This document shows, in pieces, positions 23,393 to 30,944 of a stretch of 46,864 bases of DNA. Location: the NCBI GenBank assembly GCA_052390275.1, contig JBQTHD010000021.1, positions 1 through 46,864 on the forward strand, written 5' to 3'. The position numbers and the translations under genes are program-made. Numbering within the stretch: the stretch's first letter is position 1; every line of letters starts with the position of its first letter. Source of the DNA: JBQTHD01 sp052390275. GTDB lineage: Bacteria > Actinomycetota > Acidimicrobiia > Acidimicrobiales > AC-14. The notes under the pieces were generated by a model, which ran no database searches, was not told the origin of the DNA, and was given only the letters and a program-made list of their open reading frames with translations.

Positions 23393-24280
23393 ATGGTTGA
23401 AGACGTAGGCAGGGACGGCAAGGGTCCGAGCAAAGGACCCGGTGGGGGACCATCCAAGGGTCCGGGGTCGGCCGGCCGCAAGGTTTCCAAGGCAGCCCGG
23501 ACCGGCGGCGGGATAACCAAGAAGGGCCGCACCAGCGGATCCCCGGTGTTTCCCGGAATCCTGGCCGTGGTGGTGGTGCTCGGGGTCCTTTTGGTGACGG
23601 TGTCCCGCAACGGCCGCGCCGAGGCCGATTCCACCCCGCCGATCGCAGGCAGGGACCACTGGCACGCGGCTTTGGGTTTCTACATCTGCGGAAGCTTCAC
23701 CCCCGACATAACCGACCAGACCGACCCCCGGGGCATCCACACCCACGGCGACGGCGTGGTCCACATCCACCCGTTCACCGCCAGGTCCGGAGGCCGCTTC
23801 GCCACTCTGGGGGTGTACTTCGACGCGGTCGACGTGAAGGTGACCGACTCGTCGATCACCGGCGTCCCAGGCTCGCCGCCCCGCAAGAACGGCGACGAGT
23901 GCGACGGCCGCAAGTCCGTCGTCCAGACCCGGGTTTGGGACTTCGACGACCCCGAGGACACCGGCCGCGTGCACGTCGGCGATCCTTCCGACCTCAAACC
24001 CGACGATCGGTCACTGGTCACCGTCGCCTTCATGCCTGAGGGGGCGGAGATTCCCAAACCCCCTTCCGCCGACAACCTGGACCAGTTGACCGACCTGGGG
24101 CCGACCGCGCCTCCGCCGGGTGCTGAGGAGATCCAGATTCCTGGGCCTGAGGGTGCGCCGGCGGAGGGTGCGCCGGCCGAGGGTGCGCCGGCCGAGGGTG
24201 CGCCGGCCGAGGTGCCAGGTGACGATCCCACCATTGGTCCGACGGAACCGGCGGAGCCGGCTCCACCTCCCGGTGGATGA
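23393..24280 (+). CDS. Membrane-anchored protein with paired-His motifs
   Basis: 295 residues. A basic Gly/Lys/Ser-rich cytoplasmic start, one membrane helix at about 52-70, then an external domain with three H-x-H pairs: DHWHAALGFYICG (H89, H91), GIHTHGDG (H116, H118) and VVHIHPF (H124, H126), plus two Cys (C99 and one in DECDGR). I know similar actinobacterial hypothetical proteins but no proven function. Metal binding is inference from the His spacing. The C-terminus is low complexity with four EGAPA units. It lies between glycosyltransferase and sugar nucleotidyltransferase genes. Confidence 0.75.
   Translation: MVEDVGRDGKGPSKGPGGGPSKGPGSAGRKVSKAARTGGGITKKGRTSGSPVFPGILAVVVVLGVLLVTVSRNGRAEADSTPPIAGRDHWHAALGFYICGSFTPDITDQTDPRGIHTHGDGVVHIHPFTARSGGRFATLGVYFDAVDVKVTDSSITGVPGSPPRKNGDECDGRKSVVQTRVWDFDDPEDTGRVHVGDPSDLKPDDRSLVTVAFMPEGAEIPKPPSADNLDQLTDLGPTAPPPGAEEIQIPGPEGAPAEGAPAEGAPAEGAPAEVPGDDPTIGPTEPAEPAPPPGG
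24149..24208 (+). repeat. 15-bp tandem repeat x4 (EGAPA)
   Basis: Four units of GAGGGTGCGCCGGCC (first differs at the last base) encode EGAPA in the tail of the His-rich protein. Confidence 0.92.
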
Positions 24281-24339
24281 GGCGGCCGCCGCCCCGATCG
24301 CCGCGCCTGAACTGAGCTTTCGGACCATGGGCGACCCGG

Positions 24340-24373
24340 AGGCAGGGGAGCCATGAAGGCAGGGGAGCCATGA
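24340..24373 (+). repeat. Perfect 17-bp duplication holding a ribosome site and ATG
   Basis: AGGCAGGGGAGCCATGA occurs at 24340-24356 and again at 24357-24373. Each copy has AGGGGAG and ATG. The first ATG (24353) opens a 6-codon frame MKAGEP whose TGA overlaps the real ATG at 24370 (ATGA). Confidence 0.9.
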
Positions 24374-25434
24374 AGGCGGTGGTACTCCTGGGAGGGCAGG
24401 GGACCCGGCTGCGGCCCTTGACCCTGGACCGGCCCAAGCAGGCATTGCCCATCGTGGAGGTGCCGATGATCGAAAGAGTTCTCGATCACCTGGCCCTTCA
24501 CGGGGTGACCGAGGCAGTGCTGTCCCTGGGTTATCGCCATGACGCCTTCGGCGCCCTGTTCGGCGATGACCGCTGCGGCTCGATCCGTCTGGTCTATGCG
24601 GTCGAGCCCGAGCCCCTCGACACCGCCGGCGCCATCGCCTTTGCCGCCCGCCATGGCGGGCTGACCGACACCTTCCTGGTGGCCAACGGCGACATCCTCA
24701 CCGACCTGGATGTCACCGCCATGGAGGAGCAGCACCGCCGAAGCGGTGCCGCTACCACCATCTCCCTGGCTGAGGTGGCCGACCCCCGGGCCTTCGGGCT
24801 GGTGCGGACAGGCCCGGGAGACAAGGTCATGGCCTTCGTGGAGAAGCCGACCGGCCCTGCGCCGGCGGAAGCCGGTTGGGTCAGCGCCGGGACCTATGTG
24901 ATGGAACCCGACGTGTTGGACCTGATCCCGCCGGGGGCCCGGATGTCGGTGGAGCGACAGATCTTTCCGGTACTGGTGGCCCGGGGGGGCCTCTACGGCT
25001 TCAAGTCGGATGCCTACTGGACCGACACCGGAACCCCCCGCCAGTACCTGGCCGCCCAACTCGACCTCCTCGCCGGCCATCGCCCAGGACCGCCGGCCCC
25101 CGCCGCCGTTTCCATGGGATCAGGAGTCTGGACCATGGGGGCCGCCACCCTGGACGGCACCCTGGAAGGACCGGTCCTGGTGGGCGACTCGGCGGTGCTG
25201 GCCCCCGGGTCCCGGGTCGCCAACTCGGTGGTGGGGGCCGGATGCGAGGTGGGTCCCGACGCGGTTGTTGTCGCTTCGATACTCCTGCCGAGATCGAAGG
25301 TGGGGGCCGGGGCCAGGGTGCAGGATTCGATCGTGGGACACGGGGCTCAGATCTCAGCGGGGGTCAGCATTGGGGAATTGGCGGTGATAGCGCCGGGGCA
25401 GACGGTTGTGGCCTCGACGCCGGCGGCATGTTGA
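24370..25434 (+). CDS. Sugar-1-phosphate nucleotidyltransferase (ManC/RmlA-like) with hexapeptide tail
   Basis: 354 residues. The nucleotidyltransferase start AVVLLGGQGTRLRPLTLDRPK includes the GxGTRLxPLT loop and the catalytic Lys region; PIVEVPMIERVLDHL, PLDTAGAIAFAARH, VANGDILTDLD and VEKP follow. The last third has repeated hexapeptide-type strands (GSGVWTMGAATLDG, GPVLVGDSAVLAPGSRV, GAGCEVGPDAVV), a left-handed beta helix typical of mannose-1-phosphate guanylyltransferase-like and GlmU-like enzymes. Nucleotide and sugar cannot be fixed from sequence; GDP-mannose or dTDP-glucose synthesis are the leading options. Second ATG of the 17-bp duplication is used. Confidence 0.88.
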   Translation: MKAVVLLGGQGTRLRPLTLDRPKQALPIVEVPMIERVLDHLALHGVTEAVLSLGYRHDAFGALFGDDRCGSIRLVYAVEPEPLDTAGAIAFAARHGGLTDTFLVANGDILTDLDVTAMEEQHRRSGAATTISLAEVADPRAFGLVRTGPGDKVMAFVEKPTGPAPAEAGWVSAGTYVMEPDVLDLIPPGARMSVERQIFPVLVARGGLYGFKSDAYWTDTGTPRQYLAAQLDLLAGHRPGPPAPAAVSMGSGVWTMGAATLDGTLEGPVLVGDSAVLAPGSRVANSVVGAGCEVGPDAVVVASILLPRSKVGAGARVQDSIVGHGAQISAGVSIGELAVIAPGQTVVASTPAAC

Positions 25435-25489
25435 GAGCGGCCGAACAGGACCCGGCCGGGATACGCCCGCGATGTTGAGTGCGGCGGTG

Positions 25490-26434
25490 ATGCCGACCCG
25501 GATGATGGTTACCGGCGGTGCCGGTTTCATCGGTTCGACCCTGGTGGACCGTTTGTTGGCCGAAGGCCACACGGTGGACGTGGTCGACGACCTGTCGTCG
25601 GGCGCTCTGGCTAACCTCGCCGAGGCCCGTTCCGGGGTCGACGGCCGGTTCAGCTTCCACCGCCTGGACGTTCGCTCCGGTGCCCTGGTGGAACTGATGA
25701 CCCGCCGCCGCCCCGAAGTGGTTTTTCACCTTGCCGCCCAGGCCGACGTTCGGGTGTCGGTGCTGCGGCCCGATTTCGATGCCGAGGTCAACATCATCGG
25801 CACCATCCAGGTGGCCGAGGGCGCCCGTCAGGCTGGGACCCGCAAGGTGGTGTTCGCCGCCAGCGGCGGAACCCTCTACGGCGAGCCGGACGCGTTTCCG
25901 GTGCGCGAAAGTCACCCTCAGCGGCCACTGTCGCCCTACGGGGTGGCCAAGAAGGCGGCCACCGACTACCTGGCCGCCTACCGCAGCCTCCACGGCCTGG
26001 AGTTCACCGCCCTGGCCCTGGCCAACGTCTACGGGCCCCGCCAGGATCCCCACGGCGAGGCCGGCGTGGTGGCCATCTTCGCCGGCAGGCTGCTGGCAGG
26101 CCAGGCCTGCACCGTCTTCGGCGACGGCTCCCAGACCCGGGATTTTGTATTCGTCGACGATGTGGTCGACGCCTTCGCCCGAGCCTCCACCCGAGGTTCG
26201 GGGTTGGTCATAAACATCGGAACCGGCGTGGAGACCTCCGTAGGCCGTCTGTACGAGGTCATGGCCCAGGCCGCTGGATCCGACCGGGCGGCGGTCCCGG
26301 CTCCCGCCCGGGCCGGTGAGTTGGCCCGCTCCTGCCTGGATCCGGGCCGGGCAGCCATCCACCTGGGGTGGAAGCCCTGGACGACGGTGGAGGCGGGCGT
26401 GGCGGCCACGTTGGACCACTTCCGAACCCGCTGA
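25490..26434 (+). CDS. NAD-dependent sugar-nucleotide epimerase (GalE-like)
   Basis: 314 residues. TGGAGFIGSTLVDRLL, VVDDLSSG, FHLAAQADVRVSVLRP, ASGGTLYGEP (in place of SS.AVYG), and the catalytic SPYGVAKKAATDYL; then NVYGPRQDPHGEAGVVAIF and FVFVDDVVDAF. This series is that of UDP-glucose 4-epimerase-like enzymes of actinobacteria and archaea. Substrate uncertain: galactose, galacturonate or GlcNAc forms are all possible. ATG 25472 lies six codons upstream and 25499 three downstream; the Rossmann motif begins right after, so the shorter starts are more likely. Last gene of the glycan block. Confidence 0.88.
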   Translation: MPTRMMVTGGAGFIGSTLVDRLLAEGHTVDVVDDLSSGALANLAEARSGVDGRFSFHRLDVRSGALVELMTRRRPEVVFHLAAQADVRVSVLRPDFDAEVNIIGTIQVAEGARQAGTRKVVFAASGGTLYGEPDAFPVRESHPQRPLSPYGVAKKAATDYLAAYRSLHGLEFTALALANVYGPRQDPHGEAGVVAIFAGRLLAGQACTVFGDGSQTRDFVFVDDVVDAFARASTRGSGLVINIGTGVETSVGRLYEVMAQAAGSDRAAVPAPARAGELARSCLDPGRAAIHLGWKPWTTVEAGVAATLDHFRTR

Positions 26435-26471
26435 GACGAATCCGAGGCGATGGCCTTTCCCTGTTGGCCTT

Positions 26472-26477
26472 TAGGCT
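26472..26477 (+). promoter_or_regulatory. -10 box TAGGCT before zur
   Basis: TAGGCT ends 6 bases before ATG 26484; probable leaderless transcript. Confidence 0.45.
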
Positions 26478-26483
26478 GGGCCG

Positions 26484-26984
26484 ATGATGAGCCAGGTCGT
26501 CAACGGTGAGGCTGGGCCGGCCCAGACCGAGGGGCATCCATCGGCTGATAGGGAACGGATCCATCACGAGGCCGCCCTTCGCCTGGCCACCCTGGACCAG
26601 CGCTACACCGCCAAGCGGCGGGCGGTGGTGGAGATCTTGGCTGCGGCCGGGCGGCCACTGACCATCGCCGAACTGCTGGTGGCCAGCGATGGCCTGCCCA
26701 TGAGTTCGGTGTACCGCAACCTCACCGTCCTGTGCGAGGCTCGGGTCACCCGCCGCCTGCCGGGAATGGACGACCTGGGCCGCTACGAGTTGGACGAGGG
26801 CCTGAGCGGCCACCACCACCATCACCTGGTGTGTTCGGCCTGCGGCACCATCACCGATATTCCGGCCTCCGCCCGGCTGGAACGGGCTCTTGCCGAGGTG
26901 ACGCGCCAGGCGTCGGAGGATCTGGGCTTTTTGGTCAACGACCACCGCCTCGACCTCCAGGGACGCTGCTCCCGCTGCCTCTGA
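26484..26984 (+). CDS. zur: Fur-family metal regulator, probably Zur
   Basis: 166 residues. Winged-helix domain with RYTAKRRAVVEILAAAGRPLTIAELL and SSVYRNLTVLCEARVTRRL (recognition helix), then the dimerisation domain GHHHHHLVCSACGTI and the final CSRC, the two CxxC pairs forming the structural zinc site. Fur paralogues differ in metal; the zinc transporter genes just downstream make Zur the best reading. No AATCATT-type box is seen in front of zur itself, so autoregulation is not supported, whereas two lie ahead of znuA. Confidence 0.88.
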   Translation: MMSQVVNGEAGPAQTEGHPSADRERIHHEAALRLATLDQRYTAKRRAVVEILAAAGRPLTIAELLVASDGLPMSSVYRNLTVLCEARVTRRLPGMDDLGRYELDEGLSGHHHHHLVCSACGTITDIPASARLERALAEVTRQASEDLGFLVNDHRLDLQGRCSRCL

Positions 26985-26992
26985 AGTCCTTG

Positions 26993-27562
26993 GTGTCCGA
27001 ACCGGCTGCACCTGGACCGGCAGTACCTGAACCGGCTGCACCTGAACCGGCAGTACCTGAAGCGGCTGCATCCACGCGGCCCGGGCTGCCGGCGACGATG
27101 AAGGTCCAACAGGTCCAACTCACCGATCGGGCGGTGGAGCCTCTGCTCGCCGGCTTGGCGTTCGAGTACTCCCAGCGCTACAGCGTGGCCATCAGCGCCG
27201 CCGAACTTGCCGCCTCCGTGGCCGAGGACTTCGCCGAGCCCGACGGCGTCTTTCTGGTGGTGCTGGACGAGACGGGATCGACCGTGGCCGGGGCCGGGAT
27301 CCGTCGCTGGTCTATTGACACCTGCGAGGTGAAGCGGATGTGGACCCATCCGAAGTGGCGTCGTCAAGGCCTCGCTGTTGCAGTTCTCGATGAGTTGGAG
27401 CGAGCCGCGGTGTTCCTTGGCTATGCCCGGATTCGGTTGGTGACCGGGCCGGCCCAACCCGAGGCGCAAGCCCTCTACCGCCGGCGCGGGTACCGCGAGG
27501 TCGGTCTGGATCGCGACTGGGGTGGTCTGGCTTTCGAGGGCGACATCGCCCCACGTAGCTGA
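26993..27562 (+). CDS. GNAT family acetyltransferase with repetitive N-terminus
   Basis: 189 residues from GTG 26993, or 154 from ATG 27098. The catalytic domain from the ATG onwards has ITDR-like start, VAGAGIRRW, then CEVKRMWTHPKWRRQGLAVAVLDELE (acetyl-CoA-binding R-x-x-G-x-A loop) and LYRRRGYREV. The longer start adds a Pro/Ala tail made of 10-residue units encoded by a 30-bp tandem repeat; the repeat keeps frame, which favours translation. The acceptor is unknown. It sits 8 bases after zur and before znuA, so it may be co-transcribed with the regulator, but a link to zinc is only contextual. Confidence 0.82.
   Translation: MSEPAAPGPAVPEPAAPEPAVPEAAASTRPGLPATMKVQQVQLTDRAVEPLLAGLAFEYSQRYSVAISAAELAASVAEDFAEPDGVFLVVLDETGSTVAGAGIRRWSIDTCEVKRMWTHPKWRRQGLAVAVLDELERAAVFLGYARIRLVTGPAQPEAQALYRRRGYREVGLDRDWGGLAFEGDIAPRS
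26999..27070 (+). repeat. 30-bp tandem repeat, 2.4 units (EPAAPxPAVP)
   Basis: Two full units (26999-27028, 27029-27058; one difference) and a 12-base partial third unit. Encodes EPAAPGPAVP and EPAAPEPAVP at the start of the GNAT protein. Confidence 0.88.
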
Positions 27563-27594
27563 AACGAATCAGGCGGAATCGGGCTCGTCACCGG

Positions 27595-27603
27595 GAATCA
27601 TTC
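27595..27603 (+). promoter_or_regulatory. Candidate Zur box 1, GAATCATTC
   Basis: Palindromic around its central C and containing AATCATT, the core seen in actinobacterial Zur sites. 98 bases before znuA. Confidence 0.4.
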
Positions 27604-27649
27604 GATCCTATTGTTCGGCGCGGTTGCGGGAGAGCGCCCCGGGTGTAGA

Positions 27650-27658
27650 GAATCATTC
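27650..27658 (+). promoter_or_regulatory. Candidate Zur box 2, GAATCATTC
   Basis: Second identical 9-mer, within AGAGAATCATTCTT, giving a longer imperfect dyad. 43 bases before znuA ATG, placed to block transcription when zinc is ample. Confidence 0.5.
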
Positions 27659-27701
27659 TTGGACGGACCCGGTCGGGCCCAGCTAGGAGTGAGGTAGGAC
27701 C

Positions 27702-28805
27702 ATGAGACGTATCTGGGTTGGGTTGGCCGTTCTCACCGCTGCCGCTGGCTGTGCAGACACCGGATCGGGTGGAGCCGACGATGGCAAGGTCCTGGCGGTG
27801 GCCAGCTTCTACCCCCTGGCCCAGGCGGTGGAGCGCATCGGCGGGGACCAGGTGACGGTCACCAACCTGACCCCCCCAGGGGTGGAACCCCACGATCTGG
27901 AACTGACGCCCCGACAGGTCGACACCCTCGAGGACGCCGATGTCGTGTTCTACCTGGCCGGTGGGTTCCAGCCTGGTCTCGAGGAAGTGGCCGAGCGTCG
28001 CAGCGGCCCTTCGATCGATCTGCTCGCCGAGGCGGATCCGGTGGAGGGCGCCCTGGAGGCACTCGAAGCCCAGGAGGCGGCCGGAGGCCACGGGGGAGCA
28101 GGCGATGACCACGCCGGTGAGGAGGAGGGCGCCCACGAGGGCGAGGGAGGGGCCGCTTCGGCCACCGAGAAGGAAGGCGGGCACGCTGAGGAGGAGGGCG
28201 GGCACGCTGAGGAGGAGGGCGGTCACGCAGGGGAAAAGGAGGGCGAGCAGGCAGGGGAGGAGGGCCACGCCGAGGCCACCGTGGACCCGCACTTCTGGCT
28301 TGACCCCCAGCGCCTGGCCCTGGTCACCAACTCCATCGTCGAAGCCCTGACGCAGGCCCGCCCCGACTCCGCCGCCGCCTTCGTCGCCAACGCCAAGGCT
28401 TTCCGGGCCGACCTGGCAGCCTTGGACTCACGGTTCGAAACCGGCCTGGCTGACTGCGACCGCCGAGAGGTGGTCACGACCCACGCCGCCTTCTTCTACC
28501 TGGCCTCCCGGTACAACCTGACCCAACGGCCGATCACCGGTCTGTCCCCCGAGAGCGAGGCCGACCCGGCCCGGTTGGCCGAGTTGGCCGACCTGATCAA
28601 ATCCCAGGGTCTGACCACCGTCTTCTATGAAGAACTCATTCCCACCGACCTGGCCGAGACCCTGGCCCGGGAGACCGGGGCCACCACCTCGGTACTGTCC
28701 CCGGTCGAGGGGTTGAGCCCGGAGGACGCCGAAGCCGGCAAGGACTACTTCAGCGTCATGGACCAGAACCTGGCCAATCTTCGCCAGGCCCTGGGTTGTC
28801 GCTGA
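27702..28805 (+). CDS. znuA: Zinc ABC transporter substrate-binding lipoprotein
   Basis: 367 residues. Signal peptide ending in a lipobox-like AAAGC, so membrane-anchored outside. ZnuA/cluster A-I features: VASFYPLAQAVERIGGDQV, PPGVEPHDLELTPRQ (first His ligand), VDPHFWLDPQR (second), THAAFFYLASRYNL (third) and FYEELIP. Between the first and second ligands is a loop of about 70 residues extremely rich in His, Glu and Gly, partly an 18-bp tandem repeat giving GGHAEE units; such loops bind or deliver zinc in other ZnuA proteins. AGGTAGG-like Shine-Dalgarno lies before the ATG; two candidate Zur boxes lie upstream. Confidence 0.94.
   Translation: MRRIWVGLAVLTAAAGCADTGSGGADDGKVLAVASFYPLAQAVERIGGDQVTVTNLTPPGVEPHDLELTPRQVDTLEDADVVFYLAGGFQPGLEEVAERRSGPSIDLLAEADPVEGALEALEAQEAAGGHGGAGDDHAGEEEGAHEGEGGAASATEKEGGHAEEEGGHAEEEGGHAGEKEGEQAGEEGHAEATVDPHFWLDPQRLALVTNSIVEALTQARPDSAAAFVANAKAFRADLAALDSRFETGLADCDRREVVTTHAAFFYLASRYNLTQRPITGLSPESEADPARLAELADLIKSQGLTTVFYEELIPTDLAETLARETGATTSVLSPVEGLSPEDAEAGKDYFSVMDQNLANLRQALGCR
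28170..28230 (+). repeat. 18-bp tandem repeat x3 in znuA (His/Glu-rich loop)
   Basis: About three units of GGCGGGCACGCTGAGGAG, His codons at 28182, 28200 and 28218; keeps frame. Confidence 0.85.
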
Positions 28806-28886
28806 TCGGCGGTCGACAGGGGGCATCGAATAGCCTTGGGCCTGCCGGTTCTGATTCCCGTTACTGATCGTCCCCCGGGTCGGCGC

Positions 28887-28902
28887 CCGACCTCGAGGTC
28901 GG
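28887..28902. repeat. 16-bp perfect palindrome between znuA and znuC
   Basis: CCGACCTCGAGGTCGG reads the same on both strands, 58 bases before znuC ATG. Could be an operator or an attenuating hairpin; unlike the AATCATT boxes, so not obviously Zur. Confidence 0.4.
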
Positions 28903-28960
28903 TTCTGTCCCCAGACGTTTGCCCCCGATGGTCCGGCTCATTCCTTCAGGACGGCACCCC

Positions 28961-29752
28961 ATGACCAGTCAATCCGGCGTGGCCAAGGCCATCGAGGTGG
29001 AGGGGCTGTCCTTTTACTTCGGCCCCCGGGCTGTTCTGGCCGACGTCTCCTTCGCGGTGGCCAAGGGTGAGTTCGTGGCCCTGGCCGGCCCCAACGGCGC
29101 GGGCAAGTCGACCCTTTTGCGCCTCCTGCTCGGTCTGCTGCGGCCTGGCGAGGGTCGGATCGAGTTGCTCGGCCGGGGCCCGGGAGCGGTGGCCCCGGCC
29201 GTGAGTGGGCCATCGGGGGTGGGTTACGTCCGCCAGCGGCCCAGCGTCCCCGACGACCTTCCCGCCACTGCCGCTGAAGTGGTCGCAACCGGCCTGCTCG
29301 GCCGAGGGGGCCAGACCCGGAGGTGGTGGGAGGCACCGGGTCGGGGGGGGAGCAGGGCGGTGATGTCCGCCTTGGAGGCTGTCGGTCTTCCCGATGTGGC
29401 CGACCGGCCGGTGACCACCCTGTCGGGCGGCCAGCAACAGCGGGTGTTCATCGCCAAGGCTCTGGTGGCCGGGCCCGAGTTGTTGATCCTGGACGAACCG
29501 GTGGCCGGGATCGACGCCGATTCCCAGGCCCAGTTTCGAGACACCCTGGTGGGACTGGTCTCGGATCGGAGCAGGACCGTCTTTCTGGTGTCCCACGATC
29601 TGGCGGCGGTTGCCGAGGACCTGGACCGTGTCCTGGTGCTCAAACGGGGCCGGATCACCTTCGACGGCCCCGGGTCAGCCCTGGCCGCCACCGGAGTGAG
29701 CCTTGGGGTGCACGCCAACGACCTTCCCCTCTGGCTCGAGAGCGGCGCCTGA
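28961..29752 (+). CDS. znuC: Zinc ABC transporter ATP-binding protein
   Basis: 263 residues. Walker A GPNGAGKST, Q-loop YVRQRPSVPDDLPATAAEVV, signature LSGGQQQRV, Walker B LLILDEPVAGID and H-loop SHD, the pattern of manganese/zinc chelate ATPases. ATG 28961 is chosen because homology starts AIEVEGLSFYFG soon after; upstream ATGs would add non-homologous residues. Follows znuA by 155 bases and is directly followed by znuB. Confidence 0.93.
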   Translation: MTSQSGVAKAIEVEGLSFYFGPRAVLADVSFAVAKGEFVALAGPNGAGKSTLLRLLLGLLRPGEGRIELLGRGPGAVAPAVSGPSGVGYVRQRPSVPDDLPATAAEVVATGLLGRGGQTRRWWEAPGRGGSRAVMSALEAVGLPDVADRPVTTLSGGQQQRVFIAKALVAGPELLILDEPVAGIDADSQAQFRDTLVGLVSDRSRTVFLVSHDLAAVAEDLDRVLVLKRGRITFDGPGSALAATGVSLGVHANDLPLWLESGA

Positions 29753-30706
29753 ATGGTCGAGTTCGTGCCGCTTCGAGCCACTCTGAATTCGCTGGCGGCC
29801 GTCCTTGATCCGCTGGCGGCCCGCCTCAATCCGCTGGTGGCGGCCCTGAACCTGCCTTATCCGTTTGAGCGGGAGTACATGCAACTGGCCCTGGTGGCCG
29901 CGTTGGTGGTGGGCGCGTCCGCTCCGCTGGTGGGTGCCTTTTTGGTTCAAAAGCGCCTGTCCCTGATGGGCGACGGCATCGGCCACGTGGCCTTCGCCGG
30001 AGTGGCCGCGGGGCTCCTCACCGGGCTGGCCCCCCTGTGGACCGCCCTGGCGGCCGCGGTGGCGGCGGCGCTCACCATCGAGTGGCTCCGGTCCCGGGGC
30101 CGGGCCGGGGGGGACCTGGCGCTGGCCCTGTTCTTCTACGTGGGCATAGCCGGCGGCGTGGTGTTGATCGGGCTGGGGGGATCGCTAAACGGGGGGATCC
30201 TCACCTACCTGTTCGGTTCCATCCTCACCGTCACCCGATCCGACGCCGTGCTCATCACCGTGATCGGCGCCGTGGCGGTGGCGGTGGTGGCGCGGTGCTG
30301 GCGGGCCTTTTTCGCAATCGTCCTGGACCCGGAGGCGGCCCGGGTGGCAGGCGTCCCCGTCGACCGGCTGAACCTGGCCCTTTCGGTCCTAACGGCCGTA
30401 ATCGTGGTGGCGGGGATGCGGGTCGTGGGGGTGCTGCTGGTGGCCGCACTGATGGTTCTGCCGGTTGGCGCGGGTCAGCGCCTGGCGGGGTCGTTCCGCT
30501 CAATGCTGATCCGCTCCTCGGCGGTGGGCATGGCCTCGGCCGTGGCCGGACTGACGGCCGCCCGGCAGTTCGCGCTCGCCCCGGGGGCGACCATCGTCCT
30601 GATGGCCGCCGGCTTCTTCATCGTCGCCGCGGTATTGGGCAAGCCCGCAGCCTCGGCCGGTCAATCGGCCGCAACACCGTTGGGCACCGGCCAGGCCCGC
30701 CCTTGA
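29753..30706 (+). CDS. znuB: Zinc ABC transporter permease
   Basis: 317 residues, ABC-3 family with about eight membrane segments. Family blocks: LVGAFLVQKRLSLMGDGIGHVAFAGVAAG, FFYVGIAGGVVLI, TYLFGSILTV, FAIVLDPEAARVAGV and VVGVLLVAALMVLPVGAGQRLAGSF. ATG 29753 is immediately after the znuC stop. The first 40 residues are an amphipathic stretch of LNSLAAVLDPLAARLNPL-type repeats not usual in ZnuB; ATG 29879 is the start that matches normal family length. Confidence 0.92.
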   Translation: MVEFVPLRATLNSLAAVLDPLAARLNPLVAALNLPYPFEREYMQLALVAALVVGASAPLVGAFLVQKRLSLMGDGIGHVAFAGVAAGLLTGLAPLWTALAAAVAAALTIEWLRSRGRAGGDLALALFFYVGIAGGVVLIGLGGSLNGGILTYLFGSILTVTRSDAVLITVIGAVAVAVVARCWRAFFAIVLDPEAARVAGVPVDRLNLALSVLTAVIVVAGMRVVGVLLVAALMVLPVGAGQRLAGSFRSMLIRSSAVGMASAVAGLTAARQFALAPGATIVLMAAGFFIVAAVLGKPAASAGQSAATPLGTGQARP

Positions 30707-30728
30707 CCAGTTAGCGGAACGCCAAGCC

Positions 30729-30766
30729 GATGGACCCGGCCGATGGACCCGGCCGATGGACCCCGG
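30729..30766 (+). repeat. 13-bp tandem repeat x3 ahead of the mazF remnant
   Basis: GATGGACCCGGCC twice exactly and a third partial copy that supplies the ATG of the toxin remnant. The unit is not a multiple of three, as expected outside a maintained gene. Confidence 0.85.
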
Positions 30767-30899
30767 AGTCGTCAGTTGCGACAACCTGGTGACTGTGCCG
30801 CTGGCAGAGTTCGACCGTCTCCCGGTTGGGCGCCTCGGGTTGGAGCCGCGGATCCGGCTCGACCGGGTCCTGCGCTACGCCCTGGACATCGCTTACTGA
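30756..30899 (+). pseudogene. PemK/MazF-type toxin, C-terminal fragment
   Basis: A 47-residue frame ending at TGA 30897-30899. VVSCDNLVTVPLAEFDR and the tail LGLEPRIRLDRVLRYALDI match the end of actinobacterial PemK/MazF endoribonucleases (usually about 110 residues). The conserved N-terminal catalytic part is absent and upstream sequence is a tandem repeat, so this is a deletion remnant. No antitoxin gene is seen. Confidence 0.6.
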
Positions 30900-30944
30900 C
30901 GCCCGTGGTGGATAACCCGGCCGTCCGTTGTCATCGGGGGTCGC

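Noticed and set aside
22292..23974. 560-residue frame on the minus strand under the second glycosyltransferase
   Set aside because: Mirror of well-supported plus-strand genes with no recognisable motif; typical for high-GC DNA.
23680..25080. 466-residue minus-strand frame
   Set aside because: Lies opposite the His-rich protein and nucleotidyltransferase; the serine-rich part is the complement of the EGAPA repeats.
28887..28902. Intrinsic terminator at the 16-bp palindrome before znuC
   Set aside because: No loop and no U-tract; znuC would be separated from znuA, so it is listed only as a palindrome.
30915..30944. SigR-type autoregulated promoter before sigR
   Set aside because: Neither the GGAAT nor the GTT element at proper spacing is visible; only a TANNNT box is.
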